Assembly (NCBI RefSeq): GCF_947495025.1
Contig: NZ_CANLXG010000001.1
Location: 744,001 to 808,000 of the forward strand
Source: an uncultured Roseobacter sp.
GTDB lineage: Bacteria > Pseudomonadota > Alphaproteobacteria > Rhodobacterales > Rhodobacteraceae
Direction of reading: 5' to 3'
DNA: 64,000 bases
A model generated the notes under the pieces. That model saw only the letters and a program-made list of their open reading frames with translations. It was not told the origin of the DNA and did not search any database. The position numbers and the translations under genes were made by a program. Of this stretch, positions 40,173 through 50,004 are shown piece by piece. Each line of letters opens with the position of its first letter. Position 1 is the first letter of the stretch.

Positions 40173-41573
40173 TCAGCCCGCCAGGGACGGCAGAAACAAT
40201 ACGATACCCGGGAAGGCGACCAGCAGTGCAATGGTGACCCCGTCCGCGACAAAAAACGGTGTCACACCCTTGAAGACATCCTGGACAGTCAGATCGTCGC
40301 GCACGCCGGCGACCACGAAACAGTTCAGGCCAATGGGCGGCGTGATCAGACAGAATTCGGCCATCTTGACCACAAGGATACCGAACCAGATCGCGCACAT
40401 GGGTCCTGACATACCAAACGCACTGTCAGCAGCGCTGACAAATTCGCCGCCATTCAGCGCCATGACTGCCGGATAGACCACCGGCAGGGTCAGCAGCAGC
40501 ATACCGATCGCATCCATGAACATCCCCAGCACCGCATAGGCCAGCAGGATACAGATCAGGATCAGCATCGGTGACATCTCCAGGCCGGTGATCCAGTCGG
40601 AAAAAGCCTCTGGCAGTTCGGCAAAACCCAGAAACCGGACATAGACCAGCACGCCCCAGATGATCGAGAAAATCATCACAGTGAGTTTGGCCGTATCCAG
40701 CAGTGCCACTTTAAGCTGCTTCCAGCGCATGCCGCGGTACAGCGCCATCAGAAAGATGATGAAAGCACCGATGGCCCCACCCTCGGTCGGTGTACCCCAG
40801 GCATCGCCAAACGGGTTGTAGACAAAGAAGATGATGATCACGACCACGGCCAGAATGGGAAGCGCGGGTGGCAGGGATTCAAATTTTTCCCGCCAGGTAA
40901 AGCCGCCCACCGGTGGACCGACGTTTTTGAAAACAACCGCAATACCGATGATCAGCACGGCATATACCACGGCCGAAAACATTCCCGGCAGGAAACCCGC
41001 CAGCAGCAGTTTGCCCACGTCCTGTTCCACAATGATCGCATAGATGACCAGAATGGCTGACGGCGGGATCAGGGATGCAAGAGTCCCGCCTGCAGCAACC
41101 ACGCCGGCTGCAAACTGTTTGTTGTAGCCGATCTTGAGCATCTCGGGGATGGCGATCCGCGCAAAGACGGCTGCAGTCGCGACCGACGCGCCCGAAACAG
41201 CGGCAAAACCTGCAGTTGCAAAGACCGTCGAAACGGCCAGCCCGCCAGGCACCCAGGCGATCCAGCGCTTGGCAGCTGTGAACAGAGCCGTCGTGAGTTT
41301 CGCATGATAGGCCAGATAGCCGATCATGATAAAGACCGGGATCAGGCTGAGCACCTGCGCGGACACTTTGGAGTGCGGCGTCAGACCCGCGATTTTGACG
41401 CTGATCTCCAGTGCCTTGCCGAACCGCTCGGGGTCATAGTCAAACCCGTTCCAGCGCAGCCAGACGAGGCCCACAAAACCCGCAAGACCTGCAGCAAAGG
41501 CCACGCGCATGCCGAGCACGACCATCACCAGCAGGCCACCGCTGACCCACAGTCCGATTTCAATGGGTTCCAT
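40173..41573 (-). CDS. TRAP transporter large permease subunit (DctM family)
   Basis: A 466-residue membrane protein with about 12 helices, the ion-coupled channel of a tripartite periplasmic transporter. SGASVATAAVFARIAIPEML and GGTLASLIPPSAILVIYAII are family signatures. The substrate is probably a carboxylate but cannot be read from the permease. It begins on the last base of the small-subunit gene, and belongs to the minus-strand operon binding protein, small subunit, large subunit. Confidence 0.94.
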   Translation of the reverse strand: MEPIEIGLWVSGGLLVMVVLGMRVAFAAGLAGFVGLVWLRWNGFDYDPERFGKALEISVKIAGLTPHSKVSAQVLSLIPVFIMIGYLAYHAKLTTALFTAAKRWIAWVPGGLAVSTVFATAGFAAVSGASVATAAVFARIAIPEMLKIGYNKQFAAGVVAAGGTLASLIPPSAILVIYAIIVEQDVGKLLLAGFLPGMFSAVVYAVLIIGIAVVFKNVGPPVGGFTWREKFESLPPALPILAVVVIIIFFVYNPFGDAWGTPTEGGAIGAFIIFLMALYRGMRWKQLKVALLDTAKLTVMIFSIIWGVLVYVRFLGFAELPEAFSDWITGLEMSPMLILICILLAYAVLGMFMDAIGMLLLTLPVVYPAVMALNGGEFVSAADSAFGMSGPMCAIWFGILVVKMAEFCLITPPIGLNCFVVAGVRDDLTVQDVFKGVTPFFVADGVTIALLVAFPGIVLFLPSLAG

Positions 41574-42202
41574 CAGTCCGAGCCCTCCAGCGCTTCGGCC
41601 TCAAGCCGGGCCTGCTCTGCAACGGACAGGTTCAGAGGTACGGCAACCGGGTTTTCAAGACCCAGCACAAACGCACGTCCATAACCCCAGGCCTGCAGGA
41701 GCAGCCGCAGCACCAGCACGGCAAACGCGATCGGCACCACCAGTTTCGAGGGCCAGATCGGGATGCCGATATCGATCGAGCTGTCCCGGCTGCAGAGCGG
41801 ACGCGCGCAGTCAAAGGAGCGGTCAAAGTGATCCCAGGCGCCCCATGTCAGGGCCACGATCAGCACCAGGATCAACAGCACCGAGAGCAGTTCGAAAAAC
41901 CACAGGACCCGGCCCCTGAGCGCGCTGACCAGCATGTCCATGCGCACGTGCGTGCCGTCACGCTGGACATAGGAAATGCCCATGATCGCAATGATCGGCA
42001 TCATCGCCTCGATGTAGTCCACGTAACCGGCCATCGGGGATGCAAAGAACTTGCGCCCGGTCACCGACCAGGCCGCCAGAAACATCAGCGAAAAGATTGC
42101 CAGTCCGCTCAGCAGCGCACAGAAGCGCTCAAGCGGCAGTAGTGCGCGGTCCAGCCGGCTCAGCAGGCTGGAGTCTTCGAGCACTGCAGCAGATCCTGCC
42201 AT
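41573..42202 (-). CDS. TRAP transporter small permease subunit (DctQ family)
   Basis: A 209-residue protein with four predicted helices; GYVDYIEAMMPIIAIMGISY and the following RDGTHVRMDM are typical of DctQ. It is longer than usual because of a cytoplasmic or periplasmic insert rich in Cys and Asp (around SFDCARPLCSRDSS) before the last helix. That insert carries two cysteines and could form a disulfide if periplasmic. It shares one base with the large-subunit gene. A terminator-like hairpin lies between it and the binding-protein gene. Confidence 0.9.
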   Translation of the reverse strand: MAGSAAVLEDSSLLSRLDRALLPLERFCALLSGLAIFSLMFLAAWSVTGRKFFASPMAGYVDYIEAMMPIIAIMGISYVQRDGTHVRMDMLVSALRGRVLWFFELLSVLLILVLIVALTWGAWDHFDRSFDCARPLCSRDSSIDIGIPIWPSKLVVPIAFAVLVLRLLLQAWGYGRAFVLGLENPVAVPLNLSVAEQARLEAEALEGSD

Positions 42203-42229
42203 TGCCCTTCCCCCCGGTTAGTTTTCCTG

Positions 42230-42257
42230 AAAAGGGCCGCCCCCTGAGGGACGGCCC
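42230..42257 (-). terminator. Intrinsic terminator between binding-protein and small-permease genes
   Basis: Read on the minus strand, GGGCCGTCCC-TCAG-GGGGCGGCCC forms a 10-bp stem with one G-U pair, followed by TTTT. It starts 7 bases after the binding-protein stop. This should end most transcripts there and lower expression of the two permease genes relative to the binding protein. Confidence 0.75.
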
Positions 42258-42264
42258 GGAAGGA

Positions 42265-43281
42265 TCAGCTGCCGCCTTTGGCTTCAGCAAGTGCGTTTAC
42301 GACCAGGTCGTAAAGCTCCTGGCCCGGCAGGCCCTGGGCTTCCATATCTGCGATCCACGCATTTTTGGCCGGCTCGGCTGCAATCGTGCGGAACTCCGCA
42401 ATCACCGCAGGGTCAATCTCGACCTTCTGAACGCCCTTCTCCTCGAGCACGGAATCCCAGCGCTCCAGCAGTTCGGCGTAGTTGGCCAGATAGTGCGCGA
42501 TGGCTTCATCAACCGAGCTGTCCAGCGCTTCGCGATGAGCGTCCGACAGCGACTCGTAGGCGTCGATGTTCACAACAACCGGGCAGTTCACGGTGCCGGG
42601 GTTGAGGTTCGCCGTCCACCAGTCCGCCTGGTTGATCGTGCCAAAGCTCAGATGCGCGTGCTGGGCGAAGGCTACTGTGTCGACCACCCCGCCTTCCATC
42701 GCCTGATAGGCTTCGGTTGCTGTTACCGATGTGGGAACACCACCAACCGCTTTGAACGCCTCGCCCAGACCACCGGTCGCGCGAACACGCATGCCTTCGA
42801 AATCGGCCAGCTCATCGCGGGGCTCGCCCGTGCCAACCAGGTTGTACTGCGGCATCGGTGAGGTCATCAGCAGTTTTGCGTTCCACTGCGCCATCTCTTC
42901 GGTCGCGGCCGGGTGCGCATAGACGGCCTTGGAAACTGCCACTTCCTGCTCCAGGTTCTCAACGCCAAGGAACGGCAGTTCGAGAACAGTGATCACACGG
43001 TTCTTGTCACGGTGATAGCCCGCGCAGAACTGTGCCATCTCAAAAGCACCGATAGAAATACCGTCAAGGTTTTCACGGTTCTTGCTCAGACCGCCATAGC
43101 TGACGTTCATTGTGAACTCGCCGCCGGTCTTTTCGGACACCAGTTCAGCGAGCTTTTCGACATGCTCAGTGAATGCGCGGCGTTTACCCCAGACGGAAAC
43201 GTTCCATTCGGTTGCAGCGGCTTCGGTTACAAATGCAAAGCTGATAGCGCCGACAGCTGCGGCGCAGAGATATCTGTTCAT
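42265..43281 (-). CDS. TRAP transporter substrate-binding protein (DctP family)
   Basis: A 338-residue exported protein with signal peptide MNRYLCAAAVGAISFAFVTE, cleaved near AAA-TEWNVS. The DctP fold is shown by the KLAELVSEKTGGEFTMNVSYGG-type region near the start, the Arg of RVRATGGLGEAFKAVGG, which in this family clamps the substrate carboxylate, and ATEAYQAMEGGVVDTV. The natural ligand is unknown. It is the first gene of the operon and is separated from the permeases by a strong hairpin. The ATG at 43281 is the only one that gives a signal peptide. Confidence 0.93.
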   Translation of the reverse strand: MNRYLCAAAVGAISFAFVTEAAATEWNVSVWGKRRAFTEHVEKLAELVSEKTGGEFTMNVSYGGLSKNRENLDGISIGAFEMAQFCAGYHRDKNRVITVLELPFLGVENLEQEVAVSKAVYAHPAATEEMAQWNAKLLMTSPMPQYNLVGTGEPRDELADFEGMRVRATGGLGEAFKAVGGVPTSVTATEAYQAMEGGVVDTVAFAQHAHLSFGTINQADWWTANLNPGTVNCPVVVNIDAYESLSDAHREALDSSVDEAIAHYLANYAELLERWDSVLEEKGVQKVEIDPAVIAEFRTIAAEPAKNAWIADMEAQGLPGQELYDLVVNALAEAKGGS

Positions 43282-43713
43282 GTGTTTCTCCCTGTTTGCA
43301 CGCCTCATCCGGGGCGCGCTTGACGCAAAACTAGTGCCGCAGACGCCTGGTGCCAAGCCCTGAAAAGTGATTGTCGCATCCGGAGCACCCGCCGCGTGCA
43401 GTTCCGGCAGCAACTGCCCGAATTCCGGGAATGCTGCAGAGCAGAACAGCGCAGGATGCCAGCCTCCGCACCTGCTCCGGATTGACAGGCAATACGTGGG
43501 AAAGACGGGAGTTTTTGGCATCACCGGCAATTCGTTTACAGATGCCGCAGGCGCACAATCAAGTAATTTACAATTAAACCCTTATATTCCGGAGGGTTAT
43601 TCACTTCTTTTCAAATACCGGTATGATCCGCTCAGCACTGACCGGCGGAGAGGTCTGTTCTGCGTAACAGGCAACCGCAGTGCAACGAATGAAACTTCAG
43701 GGGGGACACCTTC
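43282..43713. promoter_or_regulatory. 432-base divergent region between TRAP operon and acs
   Basis: No gene is supported on either strand. It contains an AT-rich patch at 43555-43605 (AAGTAATTTACAATTAAACC and on), unlike its GC-rich surroundings, about 110-160 bases before the acs ATG; this is the likely acs promoter/activator region. TTGACA at 43482 has no matching -10. The acs ribosome site is AGGGGGGA near 43698-43705. Confidence 0.5.
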
Positions 43714-45675
43714 ATGGCCGACACCGGTTCCGCGCAAAAAACCTTTCCACCTTCTGCCGAGATGGCTGCAAACGCCCACGTCAACGGCGCAGCGTATGAG
43801 GAGATGTATGCCGCATCCATCAGCGATCCGGATGGGTTCTGGCGCAGGGAGGCGAACCGTATCGACTGGATGAAACCGTTCAGCCAGGTGCGGGATGTTG
43901 ATTTTTCCCTTGGCAATGTCTCGATCAACTGGTTTGCCGATGGCACGCTGAATGTCGCCGCAAACTGCATCGACCGGCACCTTGAGACACGCGGCGATCA
44001 GACCGCGATCATCTGGGAGCCTGACAGCCCCGAAGAAGACGCACGGCAAATTACCTATACCGAGTTGCACGCGTCTGTCTGCAAAATGGCCAATGTTCTG
44101 AAAGATCTTGGCGTCACAAAGGGCGACCGGGTCATCATCTATATGCCCATGATCCCCGAAGCGGCCTATGCCATGCTGGCCTGCGCGCGGATCGGTGCAA
44201 TCCATTCCATTGTTTTTGCCGGGTTCTCTCCGGATGCCCTGGCTGCCCGCGTGAACGGCTGCGAAGCAAAAGTGGTTATCACAGCCGACGAGGCGCCACG
44301 CGGCGGTCGGAACACACCGCTCAAGTCCAACGCCGATCAGGCGCTGCTGCACTGTTCTGACAAAGTGAAATGCCTCGTGGTGAAACGCACTGGCGGCCAG
44401 ACCACCTGGATCGACGGCCGGGACGTTGACTACTATGCAATGGCGGCCGATGCCTCTGCCGACTGCCCGCCCGAGGAAATGGGGGCTGAGGATCCGCTCT
44501 TTATCCTCTATACGTCCGGCTCTACCGGTCAGCCCAAGGGTGTTGTTCACACGACCGGTGGCTACCTCGTTTATGCGGCCATGACCCATGAAATCACCTT
44601 CGATTACCATGATGGCGATATCTACTGGTGCACGGCCGATGTTGGCTGGGTCACCGGGCACAGCTATATCGTCTATGGCCCGCTCGCCAACGGTGCCACA
44701 ACGCTGATGTTCGAGGGTGTGCCAACCTGGCCGGACGCCTCGCGGTTCTGGCAGGTCTGCGAAAAACATAAGGTAAACCAGTTCTACACCGCACCGACAG
44801 CCATTCGTGCGCTGATGGGTCAGGGCAAAGAATTCGTTGAAAAATGTGACCTGAGTTCCCTCAGACTACTGGGCACCGTCGGAGAACCCATCAACCCCGA
44901 AGCCTGGACCTGGTACAATGATGTGGTCGGCAAGGGTAACTGTCCGATTGTGGATACCTGGTGGCAGACAGAAACGGGCGGGCATCTGATGACACCGCTG
45001 CCCGGCGCACATGCCATGAAGCCCGGCTCGGCGATGAAACCATTCTTTGGCATCCGGCCTGTGGTTCTCGAACCGGCCTCCGGTGAAGTTATCGAGGGCA
45101 ACGATGTCGAAGGCGTTCTGTGCATCACCGACAGCTGGCCCGGTCAGATGCGCACGGTCTGGGGTGATCACGAGCGGTTCGAAAAAACCTATTTCGCAGA
45201 TTACGAGGGTTATTACTTTACCGGTGACGGCTGCAAGCGGGATGCAGATGGCGACTACTGGATCACCGGTCGTGTGGATGATGTGATCAACGTCTCGGGT
45301 CACCGGATGGGCACCGCCGAGGTGGAAAGCGCACTGGTCGCGCATACCAGGGTCGCCGAAGCAGCCGTGGTCGGTTACCCGCATGACATCAAGGGCCAGG
45401 GCATTTACTGTTATGTGACCCTGATGGGCGGCGAGGAACCGACCGAGGAACTGCGCAAAGAGCTGCGCACCTGGGTCCGTCAGGAAATCGGCCCGATCGC
45501 CAGCCCGGATCTGATCCAGTGGGCGCCCGGTCTGCCCAAGACACGGTCGGGTAAAATCATGCGCCGCATCCTGCGCAAGATTGCCGAAAACGATTATGGA
45601 GCGCTGGGAGATACGTCCACGCTTGCAGATCCCTCTGTCGTCGACGATCTGATCGAAAACCGCATGAACCGCTGA
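43714..45675 (+). CDS. acs: Acetyl-CoA synthetase
   Basis: A 653-residue AMP-forming ligase that makes acetyl-CoA from acetate, ATP and CoA. The P-loop is [20 protein letters not shown], CoA/acetate pocket motifs are [17 protein letters not shown] and [10 protein letters not shown], and the C-terminal catalytic and acetylation Lys is in [16 protein letters not shown]. Length and motifs match full-length Acs. It has its own promoter region upstream and a strong terminator downstream, so it is probably monocistronic. Confidence 0.97.
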   Translation: MADTGSAQKTFPPSAEMAANAHVNGAAYEEMYAASISDPDGFWRREANRIDWMKPFSQVRDVDFSLGNVSINWFADGTLNVAANCIDRHLETRGDQTAIIWEPDSPEEDARQITYTELHASVCKMANVLKDLGVTKGDRVIIYMPMIPEAAYAMLACARIGAIHSIVFAGFSPDALAARVNGCEAKVVITADEAPRGGRNTPLKSNADQALLHCSDKVKCLVVKRTGGQTTWIDGRDVDYYAMAADASADCPPEEMGAEDPLFILYTSGSTGQPKGVVHTTGGYLVYAAMTHEITFDYHDGDIYWCTADVGWVTGHSYIVYGPLANGATTLMFEGVPTWPDASRFWQVCEKHKVNQFYTAPTAIRALMGQGKEFVEKCDLSSLRLLGTVGEPINPEAWTWYNDVVGKGNCPIVDTWWQTETGGHLMTPLPGAHAMKPGSAMKPFFGIRPVVLEPASGEVIEGNDVEGVLCITDSWPGQMRTVWGDHERFEKTYFADYEGYYFTGDGCKRDADGDYWITGRVDDVINVSGHRMGTAEVESALVAHTRVAEAAVVGYPHDIKGQGIYCYVTLMGGEEPTEELRKELRTWVRQEIGPIASPDLIQWAPGLPKTRSGKIMRRILRKIAENDYGALGDTSTLADPSVVDDLIENRMNR

Positions 45676-45694
45676 CAACAGCACTTCAGTAAAG

Positions 45695-45728
45695 GACGCG
45701 CGGGGCCCCGGCGCCGCGCGTCTGATTT
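45695..45728 (+). terminator. Intrinsic terminator after acs
   Basis: GACGCGCGG (45695-45703) and CCGCGCGTC (45714-45722) form a perfect 9-bp stem with a 10-base GC-rich loop, followed by TGATTTTC. It lies 19 bases after the acs stop. Confidence 0.75.
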
Positions 45729-45859
45729 TCCGGCAGGGATGTTTTTCCCATATCGCGCCTTGCCGGCATCCGCGCGGGGGTTACCTCTCGGGTACCCCGA
45801 CCGGAGCTCACCCAGATGATGACCAGAACCCTCTGCCCGGCTGTTCAGGATCGCGCCCT

Positions 45860-46384
45860 GTGAGTGGCGCGCCGGACAGTTTTGTACCTGCCCCCGAACG
45901 CAGCGCCGATCTGCGCCGCGCTTTTGGCTGTTACGGCACCGGGGTCACGATCATAACCACCGAACTTGAAGACGGACCACTTGGCATGACGGCCAACTCG
46001 TTCTCTTCGGTCTCTCTGGATCCCGCGCTGGTCCTGTGGTGCCCTGCCAGGTCCTCGCGCCGCCATGACGCTTTTGTCACAGCAAAGCGGTTCTGCATCC
46101 ACGTGCTGAACGCAGAGCAGCTGCACGTCGCAAAACACTTTGCCGGTCAGGGCGATGGTTTCAGCGCATCAGACTGGGCGCCGGGTGCGCGCGGAACGCC
46201 GGAACTGCGCGGATGTCTGGCAGAGTTTCATTGCGAAACGCATGCGGTGCACCCCGCGGGCGATCATTCCCTTGTTCTGGGGCTGGTGACGCGTGTCTGT
46301 CTGCACAACCCCGATGCCCCGGGACTGCTTTTTGACCGCGGCCGTTTCGGACACTTTTCAGACCACCGGCCAGCGGGTCAGTAA
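45860..46384 (+). CDS. Flavin reductase-like FMN-binding protein
   Basis: A 174-residue protein of the flavin reductase (HpaC/RutF-like) split-barrel family. Signatures are FGCYGTGVTIITT, GMTANSFSSVSLDPALVLWC and the His in GDHSLVLGLV. Members use NAD(P)H to reduce FMN for a partner oxygenase; no partner is adjacent. The GTG start at 45860 overlaps the stop of a 15-codon frame (45816-45863, MMTRTLCPAVQDRAL) that has GGAG upstream, so initiation may be coupled. Its 3' end overlaps the convergent tamB gene by 7 bases. Confidence 0.87.
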   Translation: MSGAPDSFVPAPERSADLRRAFGCYGTGVTIITTELEDGPLGMTANSFSSVSLDPALVLWCPARSSRRHDAFVTAKRFCIHVLNAEQLHVAKHFAGQGDGFSASDWAPGARGTPELRGCLAEFHCETHAVHPAGDHSLVLGLVTRVCLHNPDAPGLLFDRGRFGHFSDHRPAGQ

Positions 46385-49300
46385 TCGCGCTCAAAAAAGA
46401 TGCCGACACCGGTATTGCCGTTTCCATCAACCGATCCACGCGCGGTAAAGGAGTCTGTCAGGTCAATATTGAGCGAAATCTCAGAGTCTCCCCCCGAACT
46501 TGTGACATCCGTATAGACGTTGTCCGAGATGTATTTCCCGGCGCGCACCTCTGTTTCGCCGTCGTCGTTGGTGGTGATATCAAAGTCATCAAGGCCAAAG
46601 CCCTGACGCAGCTGCCCAATCAGACCAATACCGCTGCGACCGGCCACGGTTGCCACAGCATTTGCCAGCTGCAGCGCCTGAAAAGCGGACAGCTGGCTGA
46701 GGCTGCGTCCGAAAAGGAGCTGGGCCAGCACTTCGTCTTCGGGTGCGGCGGGGTCAGACACAAAAGACACTTCCAGATCATCAGCTGCACCCTCAAGCAC
46801 AATGCTGGCCGTGCCGTCACGCGTGGTCGATGTCGTTACAAAGCGAATGTAGGGTGTCAGGCCGCCCAGAAACTGCACGGTACCTTCGGTCAGATCAAAA
46901 CGTTTGGCCAGAATATCCAGCCTGCCACGGATCAGGTTGAACTCACCCGCCGAGATAATCCGCGCAGTATTGCCGGTGATTTCAAGACCGCCGCCCAGTT
47001 CCGCATCAAGCCCGCGACCCCGTACAAAAATCCGTCCCGGTGCATTCACCTGAATGCCCAGCCCGTAAACCGCACCACCCGACCCTGCGGACTGTCCGTC
47101 GCTCTGGGTTTGGGGAACAACGTCAGCGCGCTGCCGCGTGACGTTGACCTCACGCGGTGCGCCAACATGTGCTATCGGCGGAATATCACCAATGCTGGTC
47201 AGTCCGGTGGAAGGCACTGATATCGTCGTCTCGCCGATATTGATCTGCCCGGTAATTCGGGCACCGCCACTGAGCGGACCGTCAATTCCGATCGCACCGT
47301 TCAGTGTGGTCGTGTAAAGGCGCGGGTCGGTCAGTACCGTGTTGCGCAGCAGAATTTCCAGATCGGCGGGCAGTGATCCACCAAGCCCCAGACTGCCCGA
47401 CGCCTCGATGCGTCCACCAGAGACGACATCTCCGCCCAAATCAATCTGTGCGGTTCCGTTGTTAAACGCCACGGTTGTGTCCAGCCCGGTCAGCCCCAGA
47501 CGCAGATTTGGCGCAGTAAAGGTGGCATCACTGGTCGTGATGCGGCCACTGACGGCAGAAAGGCCCGGTGCGCCCCTGAGAGCCAGATCAAACTGCGCCT
47601 CACCCAGGAGGCTGCGCGGCGCAAGAAACGGCTGCGCGAGGCCCAGCGGCAACGCACCGGCCACCGCCAGATCAAGGTTCCCGTCCTGCGCGACAGTCCC
47701 GGCGACATTTGCCTGAGTGCCAGATGGCCCGCGCACGTCCGTATCCACACGCCAGTCCTCTCCTGCGCGTGCGGCACGCCCGGTCAGGTTCAGAGGTCCC
47801 CGGATCTCGGGCACCAGAACGCCGATATCCGGCAGGTCCAGCACAAAATCCACAGCCGCGTCAGGCCCGGTCGCGAGACCTTTGACCACCACATCTGCAC
47901 CGAACGGGCCTCCGGCGGTCGCATCCACTCGGTAACCGCTCTCCGCCTGCCAGATCCGTGCCGCTGCGTCCAGCGGTCCGGACACCTGCGGGACCAGCGC
48001 ACTGATCTCCGGCAGCCTGACCGTTACGGTCATGTCCGCGTCGGGCCCTGTCACAAGGCCGTTCACCGTCACCCTGCCATCATAGGGAGCATCGATGCCG
48101 CCATCCACTGACCAGCCCCTGGCATCCTGAGTGGCATCAGCAACGATGATGACAGGTCCCTCGTACTGCGGAAGAACCAGGGCCACATCCGACAGCGCCG
48201 CCCGCCCGCGGACACTGCTGTTACCGCTTTGCAGCGAAGCGTCTGCCGCCACATCCAGAGCCGCATTCCTGAGCAGAAGGTTCTCGACAAACGTCCCGGA
48301 CTGATCACGCAACGCCCGCAGGGACAGCTCTGTCTGTCCGGCCATGACGCTGTCTGCCTGGGATATACCAACGCCGATGTCCTGTGTATTGCCGGCAATC
48401 CGCAGATCAAAGGTACCGGCCAGCGGCGTTATCATGCCTGCGACAGTCAGATCGGCGGCACCGGAAAGATCCTGACCTGCCAGTGGTGCAAACCGTGTCA
48501 GGTCTTCGGCCTGGACCGTGAGGTCGAGCCGCGTCGGAAAGCCATCGCCCAGCCCGCGGATAATGATATCACCATCCAGCGCGTAGTCTTCACCCCCGAG
48601 GTTGAGATCGCTGATCCGGATTGGCTGGTCTTCGATATAGTTGATTTCCGCGCGGCCGGTAATGCTGTCACCAAGTGCGCGGGCGACGTCGGGGTCGTTC
48701 AGTTCAATACCCGTCGCCGCCAGGTCGAGATCCGTCAGCAGCTGACCGATGCTGCCCGGCGTGCCTTCGAGCGTGCCATCCAGCGACAGCAGGGTCCGGT
48801 CGATCCGGACATCCTTCTGTACCAGATCGCGGATATCAAAGGCCCCTTTCAGCGCGTCACCATTGCCTGCGTCGAAATCCACCGACAGCGTTACTGCGCT
48901 GATGGTCGTACCCGCATCCGTTCCAGGCAGAACAACCGGCGCACCGCCCCGGCCAATCTGACCGTCAACGTCGATAAAGGCAGGCCATCCGTCCTCGTTT
49001 ATCCGCACCCTGCCCTGCAGTTGCGCGGCCTCGGCGCGCAGAGCAAAGCTGTCCACAGAAATCGCTCCGGCAGCTTCGATCAGAGTGTCGGCTGTCAGAC
49101 CAACATCCGTGCCAAAGAAGTCCCGGTACTCCGGCGCCAGCACAGCGGTAATGTCGCCGCCAATGTCTGCCACAATCCGCCTGTCAGGTGCCGCACCTTC
49201 GGTGGCCGGTGCCAGAGCGGTCAGCCGGACCTGTCCTTCCATCCTCGGCGCGTCATCAGTCGCAAGCCGGATGTCAGTGGTAAAGTCATCAAGAGGCCCC

Positions 49301-50004
49301 TCGCCGGCGACGGTCAGATCAACAGAAGGGTCACCAGGCAGACTGAGCAGGTGTGACGCTATCCCGCCGGCTTCTTCGCTCAGGTCCAGGTCAAGCAGCA
49401 CAATCTCCGTCTCGCGGGCAAATCCAGCGCGCAGACCGAACCGCCCGGCAGCACCGTCGAGCCTGTCCGCCGTCAGATCAAGCTGCAACCCGTCGTCATC
49501 CAGACGCGCTGAGGCCTGCACCTGAAGTACAGTCTCCTCACCCAGAAGCGGCGCTCCGAGCACGATGCGCTCCACCTCAAAGGCCTCGATGTTTATGCTG
49601 ACAGGCAGTTCCGGCAGCGCAAATCCCGTGGCCTCCGCCGCCGGCAGTTCCTCGGTCTCCCCGGCCTCTGGCAGACGCGGCAGCTCCAGTGACGCCGCAC
49701 TGAGCCGGTCAACCTGCAGCCGGCCGCGCAGCAGTGCAGCCCGGCTCCAGTTCAGTGTCACGTCCTCAAGTGTCAGCCAGACGCCGGAATCATCCGCAAT
49801 CGTCATACTGTCAAAGGAGGCCTCGGAACTCAGCGCACCGCGAAAACCTCTGATCTGCACATCGCGGCCCGCACCGGACAGAGCACCCTCTATCGTGCGG
49901 GTCAGAAAGCCGCCCCCGTCCTCGTCCCCGTTATCCTGAGCGATGGACGTGACCGGAAAAAGACATACCAGCAGGCAGATCAGGAGATGTGAGAGTCGTT
50001 TCAA
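46378..50004 (-). CDS. tamB: Translocation and assembly module protein TamB
   Basis: A 1208-residue inner-membrane-anchored protein spanning the periplasm. The N-terminal signal anchor is MKRLSHLLICLLVCLFPVTS. The long central part consists of beta-taco/AsmA-like repeats, visible as regularly spaced short beta motifs (for example near GPDADMTVTVRLPEISALVP and its partner GPDAAVDFVLDLPDIGVLVP). The C-terminal DUF490 domain (about 870-1208) ends with IFFERDY. It works with TamA in outer-membrane protein insertion or phospholipid transport. Its ATG overlaps the tamA stop by 4 bases. Confidence 0.94.
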   Translation of the reverse strand: MKRLSHLLICLLVCLFPVTSIAQDNGDEDGGGFLTRTIEGALSGAGRDVQIRGFRGALSSEASFDSMTIADDSGVWLTLEDVTLNWSRAALLRGRLQVDRLSAASLELPRLPEAGETEELPAAEATGFALPELPVSINIEAFEVERIVLGAPLLGEETVLQVQASARLDDDGLQLDLTADRLDGAAGRFGLRAGFARETEIVLLDLDLSEEAGGIASHLLSLPGDPSVDLTVAGEGPLDDFTTDIRLATDDAPRMEGQVRLTALAPATEGAAPDRRIVADIGGDITAVLAPEYRDFFGTDVGLTADTLIEAAGAISVDSFALRAEAAQLQGRVRINEDGWPAFIDVDGQIGRGGAPVVLPGTDAGTTISAVTLSVDFDAGNGDALKGAFDIRDLVQKDVRIDRTLLSLDGTLEGTPGSIGQLLTDLDLAATGIELNDPDVARALGDSITGRAEINYIEDQPIRISDLNLGGEDYALDGDIIIRGLGDGFPTRLDLTVQAEDLTRFAPLAGQDLSGAADLTVAGMITPLAGTFDLRIAGNTQDIGVGISQADSVMAGQTELSLRALRDQSGTFVENLLLRNAALDVAADASLQSGNSSVRGRAALSDVALVLPQYEGPVIIVADATQDARGWSVDGGIDAPYDGRVTVNGLVTGPDADMTVTVRLPEISALVPQVSGPLDAAARIWQAESGYRVDATAGGPFGADVVVKGLATGPDAAVDFVLDLPDIGVLVPEIRGPLNLTGRAARAGEDWRVDTDVRGPSGTQANVAGTVAQDGNLDLAVAGALPLGLAQPFLAPRSLLGEAQFDLALRGAPGLSAVSGRITTSDATFTAPNLRLGLTGLDTTVAFNNGTAQIDLGGDVVSGGRIEASGSLGLGGSLPADLEILLRNTVLTDPRLYTTTLNGAIGIDGPLSGGARITGQINIGETTISVPSTGLTSIGDIPPIAHVGAPREVNVTRQRADVVPQTQSDGQSAGSGGAVYGLGIQVNAPGRIFVRGRGLDAELGGGLEITGNTARIISAGEFNLIRGRLDILAKRFDLTEGTVQFLGGLTPYIRFVTTSTTRDGTASIVLEGAADDLEVSFVSDPAAPEDEVLAQLLFGRSLSQLSAFQALQLANAVATVAGRSGIGLIGQLRQGFGLDDFDITTNDDGETEVRAGKYISDNVYTDVTSSGGDSEISLNIDLTDSFTARGSVDGNGNTGVGIFFERDY

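Noticed and set aside
43482..43487. TTGACA upstream of acs as a -35 element
   Set aside because: No -10-like sequence 16-18 bases downstream, and it is over 220 bases from the start codon.
48229..49356. 375-codon plus-strand frame opposite tamB
   Set aside because: Antisense shadow of tamB; basic, Gln-rich translation without any domain.
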